This document shows, in pieces, positions 1 to 5,587 of a DNA stretch of 8,668 nt. Under the pieces are notes generated by a model, which saw nothing but the letters and a program-made list of their open reading frames with translations, was not told where the DNA came from and searched no databases. The stretch's first letter is position 1. Each line of letters opens with the position of its first letter. The DNA is from JBBDWJ01 sp040902925 (lineage in GTDB: Bacteria > Acidobacteriota > Terriglobia > Bryobacterales > UBA6623): assembly GCA_040902925.1 (NCBI GenBank), contig JBBDWJ010000039.1, forward strand, positions 1-8,668, read 5' to 3'. Made by a program: the position numbers and the translations under genes.

Positions 1-2
1 GT

Positions 3-1010
3 ACCGGCATCTCCTACGAAGCCTGGCTTACGATTTTTACCGTGGCGACCATGGCGATCTCGGCCGTTCTGCTGTTCAATCTTGCCTGGCGCATCCTTGG
101 GCTGCGCGGCGCTTGGATCACGGTGGGGCTTTGGATGAGTTATCCCTCGGCCCTTTGGTTATCGAAACAGCCTTCGAGCGACACGGCGTTCCTGCCTTTT
201 TTCTACGGCGCGTTGCTGCTGGCGCTGCCGCTGCTGCTCGATGAAAGCGATAGCCCGGCGTTGGCTGCCGGCGTGGGCGCGCTGCTTGGGGTTGCGGTTT
301 TGATTCGTCCTATCGCGCTGCTGGCTGCGCCGCTGTTGGCGGTTTGCCTGGCTTACTACGGCTCGCGGGAGTCGTGGGGGCGGCGGTTGCGGCCGGCGCT
401 GGCGCTGTTGCTTGCTTACGGGGCGATGCTGGCGCCGTGGGAAGTGTGGGTCTGGCAGCGCACCGGGCATTGGATTCCGGCGAGCACGAACGGGCCGGCG
501 AGCATTTCGGACGGGCTGATGCAGGCGGTCTCGTTGCGCGGCTATCGGTCGCCGATCGAAGTACCGCTTGGCGTGCGGCTGATTATGGAACAGGCTCAGG
601 TTCGCCAGAAAGAGCATCGCTTGCACACGCGCGGCGATGTGCTTGATTTTTTCGCCGAAGCCGCGCGCGAACGTCCGCTGCAGCTTGCTCAACTGCTGTG
701 GTGGAAAGCCAAGCGAGCCTGGTACGGAACCAACGCGCAACGGGAGGAAGAAACCTGGCTCGCCTGGACGCATGGCGTCTATTTGCTTTTGTCGATCGCG
801 GGGGCGGTGATGCTGTGGCAAGGGGCCGCGGGCGGCCGGCGCTGGCTGGTCGTTTCCGGCATGCTGGTCCTTTACTACTGGGGGATGACGGTATTGGTAC
901 TGTCGATTGTTCGATACATGTTGCCGGCCGTTGGTTTGTTGTTCCTATGGCAAGCGGTGGCGTTGGAGCGGGCGTGGCGGCGCATGGTGAGCAGGCAGGC
1001 TATACCCTAA
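3..1010 (+). CDS. ArnT/GT39-like membrane glycosyltransferase, 5' end outside window
   Basis: The frame is open from the first bases, and the residues before the first GTG (position 42) and ATG (51) read as continuous protein (TGISYEAWLTIFTVATMA), so the real start lies upstream. What is visible is a highly hydrophobic multi-pass protein: membrane segments near LLFNLAWRILGL, FLPFFYGALLLALPLLL, a stretch around VLIRPIALLAAPLLAV, ALALLLAYGAML, and three near the C-terminus. An RP motif after a membrane helix and a periplasmic-type loop with WIPASTNGPASISDG are typical of dolichyl-phosphate-mannose/ArnT-like (GT39, PMT_2) enzymes, which move a sugar from a polyprenyl-phosphate donor onto lipid, protein or polysaccharide at the outer face of the inner membrane. 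The catalytic Asp/Glu loop expected near the N-terminus is not in the window. Donor and acceptor cannot be told. Family call fairly sure, substrate unknown. Confidence 0.8.
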   Translation, partial: TGISYEAWLTIFTVATMAISAVLLFNLAWRILGLRGAWITVGLWMSYPSALWLSKQPSSDTAFLPFFYGALLLALPLLLDESDSPALAAGVGALLGVAVLIRPIALLAAPLLAVCLAYYGSRESWGRRLRPALALLLAYGAMLAPWEVWVWQRTGHWIPASTNGPASISDGLMQAVSLRGYRSPIEVPLGVRLIMEQAQVRQKEHRLHTRGDVLDFFAEAARERPLQLAQLLWWKAKRAWYGTNAQREEETWLAWTHGVYLLLSIAGAVMLWQGAAGGRRWLVVSGMLVLYYWGMTVLVLSIVRYMLPAVGLLFLWQAVALERAWRRMVSRQAIP

Positions 1011-1139
1011 CTGACTGTTCTGCGGAGCCTGAGAGCGACTGCTCCGATATGGTAGTGCTCCATGTCCCAGAGCCGGTCTCAGAAGCACGGTGAGGACTTG
1101 GGCCGGGCGAGTTCCACCCCAAGCGCAGTAGAATGAGCA

Positions 1140-1391
1140 TTGGTCAACTGGCGGCAGTTTTCACCTTCCGATTTTGAATACGACTTTGAGCGGGATAAGC
1201 TTTCGCAGCATGGAGTCAAGTTCAACGAGGCCGCGGAGTGCTTCTTTTCTGATTTCGAGATCCGGCGTAACAAGACCTATCGAGACCGGTTTTAGTTGAT
1301 CGGTAAAACGCTCGGCGGAAGAAAGCTCAAGATCATTTTTCAATTGAAGCCCAATCAGGTAGTTCGAGTCATCACAGGTTGGCCGCTATGA
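1140..1391 (+). pseudogene. brnT: BrnT-family toxin interrupted by an in-frame amber codon
   Basis: Read in one frame from TTG 1140, this stretch gives a complete BrnT-like protein of about 83 codons, with TAG at 1293-1295 in place of codon 52. The N-terminal part has the family pattern DFEYDFERDKLSQHGVKFNE followed by AAECFF; the part after the stop reads LIGKTLGGRKLKIIFQ, then QVVRVITGWPL, the expected central and C-terminal strands. BrnT toxins have a RelE-like fold and stop translation as ribonucleases. The residue before the stop gives RDRF*LIGKT, so one C-to-T change (CAG to TAG) would explain it. The final TGA (1389-1391) overlaps the antitoxin ATG at 1388. A TGA at 1134-1136 closes the frame upstream and no ATG lies in frame, so the start is weak; an ATG at 1133 is in another frame and soon stops. 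Most likely an inactivated toxin; sequencing error or suppression of the amber codon are alternatives. Confidence 0.75.
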
Positions 1392-1675
1392 GCACAGGGA
1401 AGAAGAACAGAGCAGCACAACAGAACGAAGAGACCATCGATCAAATCGTCGCCGGACAGTCGGAACAGGACTCGGCTTGGGAGTCAGTGATTGAGGTGAA
1501 GCGATCGAGGTCGGCCTCGCTCTCCATTTCCGGCGAGTTGGCGGCGCGTGCTGCATTCTTAGCCCGGCTGCACCGGGAACCCGACGTCGACCACTGGGTT
1601 GAGCGAGTTGTACGCGAACGAGTGGAGTTGGAGGAACTAGCCTTCGCTGAGGCCAAGAAAAAGCTGGTTTCCTGA
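1388..1675 (+). CDS. BrnT-partner antitoxin, ribbon-helix-helix (CopG-like)
   Basis: A 95-residue acidic/basic protein starting at ATG 1388, overlapping the toxin stop as ATGA, which implies translational coupling; a TTG at 1379 is possible but less likely. The N-terminal third is polar and probably flexible or toxin-binding (ETIDQIVAGQSEQDSAWESV). Then comes IEVKRSRSASLSISGELA, the beta strand and first helix of a ribbon-helix-helix fold, followed by helices through WVERVVRERVELEELAFAEA. Such antitoxins neutralise BrnT by direct binding and usually repress their own operon as dimers. The order toxin-then-antitoxin matches BrnT/BrnA systems, but this protein is not a textbook BrnA, so no symbol is given. 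It is intact although the toxin ahead of it is broken, so it may now be a solitary antitoxin. Confidence 0.75.
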   Translation: MSTGKKNRAAQQNEETIDQIVAGQSEQDSAWESVIEVKRSRSASLSISGELAARAAFLARLHREPDVDHWVERVVRERVELEELAFAEAKKKLVS

Positions 1676-1765
1676 GATCGCCACATTTGCCCGCCAGTTG
1701 TTGTCGCAGATACCCCACTGGGAACGAATGCGGCCCTGTTTGAGGCGAAGGATCGCGCCTGCGGT

Positions 1766-2716
1766 TCAGGCAGTCCCGAAGCGAATTTTGTGGAACAGCC
1801 AGCGGCGCTCGATCTCGCGCCTTTGTGCGCCGGTCAATACCGGATCGCTGCGCTGTTCGAGCAGATAGTCGAGCAGCGTGGATGCCGGCACGAACCAGCC
1901 GCCGCGCTTGCTGAGGCGTTCGATTCGCGCGCGAAACTCCCTGTTGATCTGGCCGTTGGTTACGTAGTCGTGACCGAAGTGCGTGTAGAGAATGCAGGCG
2001 CCGCCTTCGGATTCGAGGCGGTCCAGGTTGGCCTCGCTCAGTTGGGCCGTGGCTGTCGGGCAATCGGATCCTTCAGTTCCCGCGAACCAATAGTTGACCA
2101 ACGGGCGGTCCGGGTCGTGGTAGGGCATATAGGGGCAGGATTTGAGCGTGTTGATGTCGGCGTAGCAGAAGTTGCGCACGTAGCGGATTCGATCTTTGCA
2201 AAGGTCGCCCCAGAAGTTGGAGTGGCCTTCAATGTGGCCCGTCGACCGGCCGCGGTTCTTACCCCCTGTCACTAAGTTGTACGCCAGCCGTTGGAGCCCG
2301 CTGACGCGTTGGTCTCCCCAATAGATCTCTTCTTGGCAATGGAAGTGATTCGCCAGCGATTTTGGCGGCGCGCCGAAGTGTTTTTCGAACTGCTCAAGGC
2401 CGCGCAGGGTTTGCTGGCGGTCGGAGGTGTGAAACGTGGCGTTGTGGAAGGCGATTTCGAAACCCTGGCGCTGGAGCTCGAGGACCCAGGCGAGGTAGTC
2501 TTCGTCGTCGCAGGTTTGCCCCAGGTCGGAGGGCGGCCCCGCGCCGCGAATCGGCCAGACGGCTTTGGTCGTGCGTAGACCGAGATCGGCGAGCAGACCA
2601 TAGGCACAGCGGCCGACGTCGGTCGGCTGGCCGTCGGGGTCATCGAAGATCGTAAACGCGAAGGACTTTCCCTCGGGCCACTCGATGCGGGGATAGGAAG
2701 AGGTGTTGCGGGACAT
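1766..2716 (-). CDS. Polysaccharide-deacetylase-like (NodB-type) protein
   Basis: A 316-residue protein, ATG at 2716 chosen over the TTG two codons upstream; neither has a clear Shine-Dalgarno sequence. No signal peptide is visible, so it is probably cytoplasmic. Near the N-terminus FAFTIFDDPDG (D25-D26) matches the metal/catalytic Asp motif of carbohydrate esterase 4 enzymes, and GFEIAFHNATFHT (H91, H96) sits where the metal-binding H-x-x-x-H motif belongs, though the two histidines are one residue further apart than usual. NHFHCQEEIYWG and LYTHFGHDYV look like later active-site loops. The fold would remove acyl groups from a sugar or sugar nucleotide, perhaps for envelope polysaccharide, but the substrate is unknown. 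It lies 38 nt after vapC on the same strand and converges on the antitoxin gene to its left. Confidence 0.7.
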   Translation of the reverse strand: MSRNTSSYPRIEWPEGKSFAFTIFDDPDGQPTDVGRCAYGLLADLGLRTTKAVWPIRGAGPPSDLGQTCDDEDYLAWVLELQRQGFEIAFHNATFHTSDRQQTLRGLEQFEKHFGAPPKSLANHFHCQEEIYWGDQRVSGLQRLAYNLVTGGKNRGRSTGHIEGHSNFWGDLCKDRIRYVRNFCYADINTLKSCPYMPYHDPDRPLVNYWFAGTEGSDCPTATAQLSEANLDRLESEGGACILYTHFGHDYVTNGQINREFRARIERLSKRGGWFVPASTLLDYLLEQRSDPVLTGAQRREIERRWLFHKIRFGTA

Positions 2717-2754
2717 CGGCAAATGCGGGTCGGGCGGCTACTCTCGGTCCGGCC

Positions 2755-3144
2755 CTACTCTACCCTTGCGAGGTCGGTTCGAGAGAAGTCCTTCCCGGTG
2801 TAGAGCAATGGCATGCCGGCGACGCGCGCCATGGCATACGAGAGGCAGTCCCCGAAGTTCAGCGCAGCCGCGTGGCGGCCTTTGCCATATCGCAGAAACG
2901 CGTCGACGGCGGCGTCAAAATGATTACGCTCAAACGGCACCACCTCAACTTCGGCCTCACGCAGGAATTCGTTTAGAAGAGGCCTCACATCGCGCCTCAA
3001 CCGCGTTGTCAACACGAATGCGGCCTCGACCAGCGTCGGCGCGCCGACGGTAAGCAAGGGAGCCGCGAGCATCCGCTGCTGCAATTCCACGTGGCCAGGC
3101 TCCCCTAAGATGAGGCAGACCAGCGCTGACGAGTCAAGCATCAT
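2755..3144 (-). CDS. vapC: VapC-family PIN-domain toxin
   Basis: A 129-residue PIN-domain protein, a normal VapC length. The metal-binding acidic residues are in place: D4 in MLDSSALVC, E40 in TLVEAAFVL, D99 in FGDCLSYAMA and D119 in YTGKDFSRTD. FGDCLSYAMA and the LLYTGKDFSRTDL ending are classic for the VapC toxins encoded with PSK-type VapB antitoxins. These are Mg-dependent endoribonucleases that cut tRNA or rRNA and stop growth when VapB is degraded. The start is a double ATG (3144 and 3141) 29 nt after the vapB stop; no obvious Shine-Dalgarno sequence is seen, so translation may depend on vapB. All four catalytic acids are kept, so it should be active. Confidence 0.93.
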   Translation of the reverse strand: MMLDSSALVCLILGEPGHVELQQRMLAAPLLTVGAPTLVEAAFVLTTRLRRDVRPLLNEFLREAEVEVVPFERNHFDAAVDAFLRYGKGRHAAALNFGDCLSYAMARVAGMPLLYTGKDFSRTDLARVE

Positions 3145-3173
3145 AAGTGGGGTGATTTGGGTTCGTGCGCTCG

Positions 3174-3446
3174 CTACACGCCATCGGGGCCATAACCGAG
3201 AACCCGTTCTTTTTCGCGTTTGGTCATGCCGCGTCCAAAAACACTTTTGGGAATCTGCGGCCAGATACGTTCACGCAAGAGGCGCTCGACGCGCACTTGC
3301 TTGGATTCCTGCCCGTGGCGCGCTTTGAGGCGCTGCTTCCTCTCCAGCAGCGCAACCCGGATGGCCTCGGTCTTTGTCTCACCAGCCAAAGCCGCCACTT
3401 CGTTGGCGAGTTGCTCCGCTTCCGGATTCTTGATGTTCAGCGCCAT
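3174..3446 (-). CDS. vapB: VapB-family antitoxin
   Basis: A 90-residue protein beginning MALNIKNPEAEQLANEVAAL and continuing GETKTEAIRVALLERKQRL, the hallmark of PSK-type (RHH_4) VapB antitoxins: an N-terminal DNA-binding dimer followed by a toxin-binding tail, here unusually basic (RLLRERIW, RGMTKREKER). The frame stays open 12 codons further upstream, but those codons (starting at 3482) cover the promoter and the family starts at MALNIKN, so ATG 3446 is chosen. It is first in the operon, upstream of vapC, as usual. VapB, alone or with VapC, is expected to repress this promoter; three related repeats upstream are candidate operators. Confidence 0.92.
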   Translation of the reverse strand: MALNIKNPEAEQLANEVAALAGETKTEAIRVALLERKQRLKARHGQESKQVRVERLLRERIWPQIPKSVFGRGMTKREKERVLGYGPDGV

Positions 3447-3454
3447 GGTAGAAA

Positions 3455-3502
3455 CATACCTTAATTCTATAACTATACCCAACTGCGCTGATATACCAAA
3501 CT
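3455..3502 (-). repeat. Three GGTAT direct repeats, candidate VapB operators
   Basis: On the minus strand AGTTTGGTATA (3492-3502) and AGTTGGGTATA (3474-3484) match at 10 of 11 positions with an 18-bp period. A weaker third copy, TTAAGGTATG (3455-3464), lies 19 bp further on. Same-face spacing close to two helical turns over the promoter suggests binding sites for the antitoxin; binding itself is inference. Confidence 0.4.
3472..3499 (-). promoter_or_regulatory. Putative vapBC promoter
   Basis: On the minus strand, TTGGTA (3494-3499) and TATAGT (3472-3477) are separated by 16 bp and lie 26 bp ahead of the vapB ATG. Both boxes fall in or next to members of the GGTATA repeat set, which fits an autorepressed promoter. 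Called by eye from consensus only. Confidence 0.45.
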
Positions 3503-3529
3503 ACACTGGGCGAACCGCTGGCAGCGCCG

Positions 3530-4417
3530 CTACTCCTGCTTCTGTCTTTCCAGCCAGCGAGCGCGGCGGGCGCACATTTCGGCGCCGCCCAGCACGATGA
3601 GGGCGGCGAAGAAGCCCCACAGCAGCAGGGTTACGGAGATGAAAAACGGGCCATAGGCGTTGCGCAGGCCGAGCATCGGCCACAGCCAGACGTAGAGATT
3701 TTTGGCGAGCTCGATGACCACCGCCGCCAGCACGGCGATCGGCCACACGGCCCGCAGCGTCACTTTACCGTTGGGCAGCAGCCAGTAGACCAGCAGGAAA
3801 ATCAGGATCGAAAACGGGATCGCCGCTGCCTTGAGCGCCAGCAGCGTAAGGCGTTCGGGAACCAGTGGAACGCGCGTCAGTAACTGCTGCAAGGCTGCGA
3901 CATTGGCGGAGGTGAGCACGGCCGCGGTCAGCGCCAGGACGCCGCAGGTGAACGTCAGACTGAAGCTGATCAACTGGTTGAGCCAATAGCTGCGGTTGCC
4001 CGGGAAACCCCACAAGCGGTTGAGCGCCACCTCGAGCGGCATGAAAATACCGTTGGCGCTAAAGATCAGCAGAAGGACGGAAACCGACTCGACGCGCCCA
4101 CGCGATCGGACGGCGGCCCGTAGGTTGCGTTCGACGAAATCCACCAGGCCAGGGTCGTTCGGCAGCAAGTCGCGCAGGCCGACATAGATAGCGTCAACCG
4201 CGTCCCGCCAGGCGAACAGGTTCTGCGACAACGACAGGATCAGCACCATGAAAGGGAAGAAGCCCAGCAGGACGCTCCCGGCGATCGCCATCGCGTAGGC
4301 GTGGCTCTCGATCGTGAACAGATATCTAACGGTAGGGGAGATCAGCCCGGCGAGGCGTTCGGTGAACGTCAGGCGAGCACTGTAGGAGTTTTTCGGGAGC
4401 AGCGACTCAAGCGACAA
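3530..4417 (-). CDS. YihY/BrkB-family inner-membrane protein
   Basis: From the TTG at 4417 this is a 295-residue protein, the usual size for YihY/virulence-factor-BrkB proteins. Six hydrophobic segments can be placed near residues 43-63, 112-128, 150-172, 195-213, 223-240 and 257-277. Family landmarks include AYAMAIAGSVLLGFFPFMVL, the loop FMPLEVALNRLWGF, and AYGPFFISVTLLLWGFFAAL near the C-terminus. BrkB was linked to serum resistance in Bordetella, but the biochemical role of the family is not settled. The frame is open to a GTG at 4774, which would add 119 residues; I reject that because the added part is proline-rich, partly a translated 33-bp DNA repeat, and overlaps promoter sequence and the divergent HAD gene. 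No ATG is available between 4417 and the first helix, so the TTG start is a best guess. Confidence 0.85.
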   Translation of the reverse strand: MSLESLLPKNSYSARLTFTERLAGLISPTVRYLFTIESHAYAMAIAGSVLLGFFPFMVLILSLSQNLFAWRDAVDAIYVGLRDLLPNDPGLVDFVERNLRAAVRSRGRVESVSVLLLIFSANGIFMPLEVALNRLWGFPGNRSYWLNQLISFSLTFTCGVLALTAAVLTSANVAALQQLLTRVPLVPERLTLLALKAAAIPFSILIFLLVYWLLPNGKVTLRAVWPIAVLAAVVIELAKNLYVWLWPMLGLRNAYGPFFISVTLLLWGFFAALIVLGGAEMCARRARWLERQKQE

Positions 4418-4427
4418 AGCCTGAGGA

Positions 4428-4436
4428 ATTATAGCA
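4428..4436 (-). promoter_or_regulatory. Extended -10 box (TGCTATAAT) for the BrkB-like gene
   Basis: On the minus strand TGCTATAAT is a perfect extended -10 (TGn then TATAAT). Its TATAAT ends at 4428, so transcription would begin around 4421, only about four bases before the TTG start at 4417. No good -35 is seen, as is common for extended -10 promoters. The message would be nearly leaderless if the TTG start is right. Confidence 0.5.
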
Positions 4437-4495
4437 TTGTGCGGCGGCGGACCCGGTTCGGGTATAGCATTGTGAGGCGGCGCGCCCGGTTCGGC
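4430..4495. repeat. 33-bp tandem direct repeat, two units
   Basis: Unit 1 is 4430-4462 and unit 2 is 4463-4495. Both begin TATAGCATTGTG and share GGCGGCG and CCCGGTTCGG; they differ at 4 of 33 positions. Read on the minus strand, each unit ends in a TGCTATA box, in unit 1 extended to a consensus-like TGCTATAAT by flanking bases, in unit 2 TGCTATACC. The unit length is a multiple of three, which is why a minus-strand frame remains open through it. Confidence 0.9.
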
Positions 4496-4741
4496 GCCTG
4501 GTCGGGTTGGTCCGATGAACTGGCCCACGGAAAAGAGCCCCCAGGCGCTGCCGCGCGAGTGTAGGGGTTCGGTCAGGCGAACGGGAATACTTATTCGGCG
4601 GCTAACGGCGGCTAAGGTAAGAGACACACACGTAGCGCGCCGTGTTTCGTGAAACGGCGGGTTGACCGCCCGGACCCCGGTTGTGATCCATAGCCGGGTG
4701 GCACGGGCCGGGCACGAGGTCCGGTATAGCACGGCGTCCGG

Positions 4742-4747
4742 TACAAT
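4742..4747 (+). promoter_or_regulatory. -10 box (TACAAT) close to the HAD gene start
   Basis: TACAAT ends five bases before the ATG at 4753, which would place the transcription start at or next to the A of the ATG and give a leaderless message. There is no Shine-Dalgarno sequence before this ATG, which agrees. No convincing -35 is visible. Confidence 0.45.
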
Positions 4748-4752
4748 AGAGA

Positions 4753-5421
4753 ATGACCTCGCCAACCACCCCACGGGCCATTCTGTTTGACTTCGACGGC
4801 ACTCTCGTCGATAGTGAACCGCTGCACTATAGCTGTTGGCTCGAAGCCATCCGTCCCTGGGGCGGCTCGACCGATTGGCCGGACTACCAACGGCGTTTCG
4901 TGGGCATCACGGATCGGCAGGCCGGCAAAATCTTCCTGTCCGAGTGCGGCCAAGACCCCACTGACGCATTGGTGAGGACCGCTTGCGACACCAAGCACCG
5001 CCTTTACCGGGCGCGCTGCGGCGAGGAACTCGCGATACCCGATGATGCAATCACTTTGATTAAAGAAATTGCTTTGATTGTGCCACTTGCGGTTGTTTCT
5101 TCGAGTATTGCCATGGAGCTTGGTCCAGTTCTCGAAAAGGCAGGATTGCGCGATACGGTTCGCGTAGTTGTATGTGGCGACCACGTGAAGCGGCATAAAC
5201 CAGATCCAGAACCTTATCAGTTAGCGGCTAAGAAATTAAAAGAACTGGACAGTTTTGTAGATTCATCGAGCTGTCTTGTTTTTGAAGACTCCGCGGCGGG
5301 GATGGCCTCGGCGACGGCCGCTGGGATGCGGGTTTGTCAGGTTCGCCACCCTTCCGGGCTCGCCGGCCAGCTCCGCGGGGAGGTCGCCGCGTTGCTGAAC
5401 CTGGCGCCGGACGGGGTGTAG
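4753..5421 (+). CDS. HAD-family phosphatase / beta-phosphoglucomutase-like hydrolase
   Basis: A 222-residue HAD subfamily I protein with all four motifs: ILFDFDGTLVDSEPLH (nucleophile D13, acid/base D15), VVSSS (S116), the motif III lysine in KRHKPDPEPY (K149), and VFEDSAAGMASATAAGM (E178, D179). Residues about 20-95 are the helical cap, in the style of beta-phosphoglucomutases and small sugar-phosphate phosphatases. It is expected to be a cytosolic Mg-dependent phosphoryl-transfer enzyme; the substrate cannot be read from sequence. ATG 4753 precedes the hydrophobic strand before DFDGT by the usual short tail. Codons 97-176 (5041-5280) have about 44 percent GC with many TTT, TTG, AAA and ATT codons, against about 60-68 percent on either side, yet the protein reads through without a break. 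Confidence 0.88.
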   Translation: MTSPTTPRAILFDFDGTLVDSEPLHYSCWLEAIRPWGGSTDWPDYQRRFVGITDRQAGKIFLSECGQDPTDALVRTACDTKHRLYRARCGEELAIPDDAITLIKEIALIVPLAVVSSSIAMELGPVLEKAGLRDTVRVVVCGDHVKRHKPDPEPYQLAAKKLKELDSFVDSSSCLVFEDSAAGMASATAAGMRVCQVRHPSGLAGQLRGEVAALLNLAPDGV

Positions 5422-5578
5422 GGCCGCGGCGGGGCAGAAGGGCTCGGCATACCAGGAGGGCCCCGGGGTGGCCGCGGGGTTGCTCCGCTGCAGCGTCCGA
5501 CCCTGCGCCGCGCGACAGGCGTAACTCTGTAAAGCTGCGTGCGCCAGTCAGCCGGTCTTCCTGTTGCTTCGCCTTTGT

Positions 5579-5586
5579 GGGGGTGA
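5579..5586 (+). promoter_or_regulatory. Shine-Dalgarno sequence deciding the miaA start
   Basis: GGGGGTGA resembles GGAGGTGA, with the G run ending four bases before TTG 5588. The alternative TTG at 5564 has no such element, so this site favours 5588. Confidence 0.6.
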
Positions 5587-5587
5587 A

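Larger units (their letters stand above)
4418..4752. promoter_or_regulatory. Divergent control region between BrkB-like and HAD genes
   Basis: These 335 bp contain no supportable gene. They hold a 33-bp tandem duplication (4430-4495), a smaller tandem CGGCGGCTAA pair (4596-4605 and 4606-4615), two copies of GTCCGGTA 17 bp apart (4719-4726 and 4736-4743), and -10-like boxes at both ends facing outward. The motif GGTATAGCA occurs at 4461-4469 and again at 4722-4730. Frames through the region are open on the minus strand but show no protein-like pattern. Confidence 0.6.

Noticed and set aside
159..821. 220-codon minus-strand frame opposite the glycosyltransferase
   Set aside because: Arg/Gln/Pro-rich composition is what the reverse of a GC-rich membrane-protein gene gives; no motif is seen.
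1161..1343. 60-codon minus-strand frame between the glycosyltransferase and antitoxin genes
   Set aside because: It is the antisense of the BrnT-like sequence, which explains the region better.
1757..1771. GCCTG-CGGTT-CAGGC hairpin at the end of the deacetylase-like gene
   Set aside because: A five-base stem without a following T tract on either strand is too weak to call a terminator.
4418..4774. 119-residue N-terminal extension of the BrkB-like protein from GTG 4774
   Set aside because: The extension is low-complexity, includes the translated 33-bp DNA repeat, exceeds the family length, and overlaps the start of the divergent HAD gene.
4612..5196. 194-codon minus-strand frame opposite the HAD gene
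   Set aside because: The HAD motifs on the plus strand are unmistakable; the opposite frame has no family pattern and runs through the promoter region.
5422..5578. GC-rich inverted patches between the HAD gene and miaA
   Set aside because: Short palindromes such as CGCTGCAGCG occur, but no stem with a T tract and no protein-like frame could be supported; expected by chance at this GC content.
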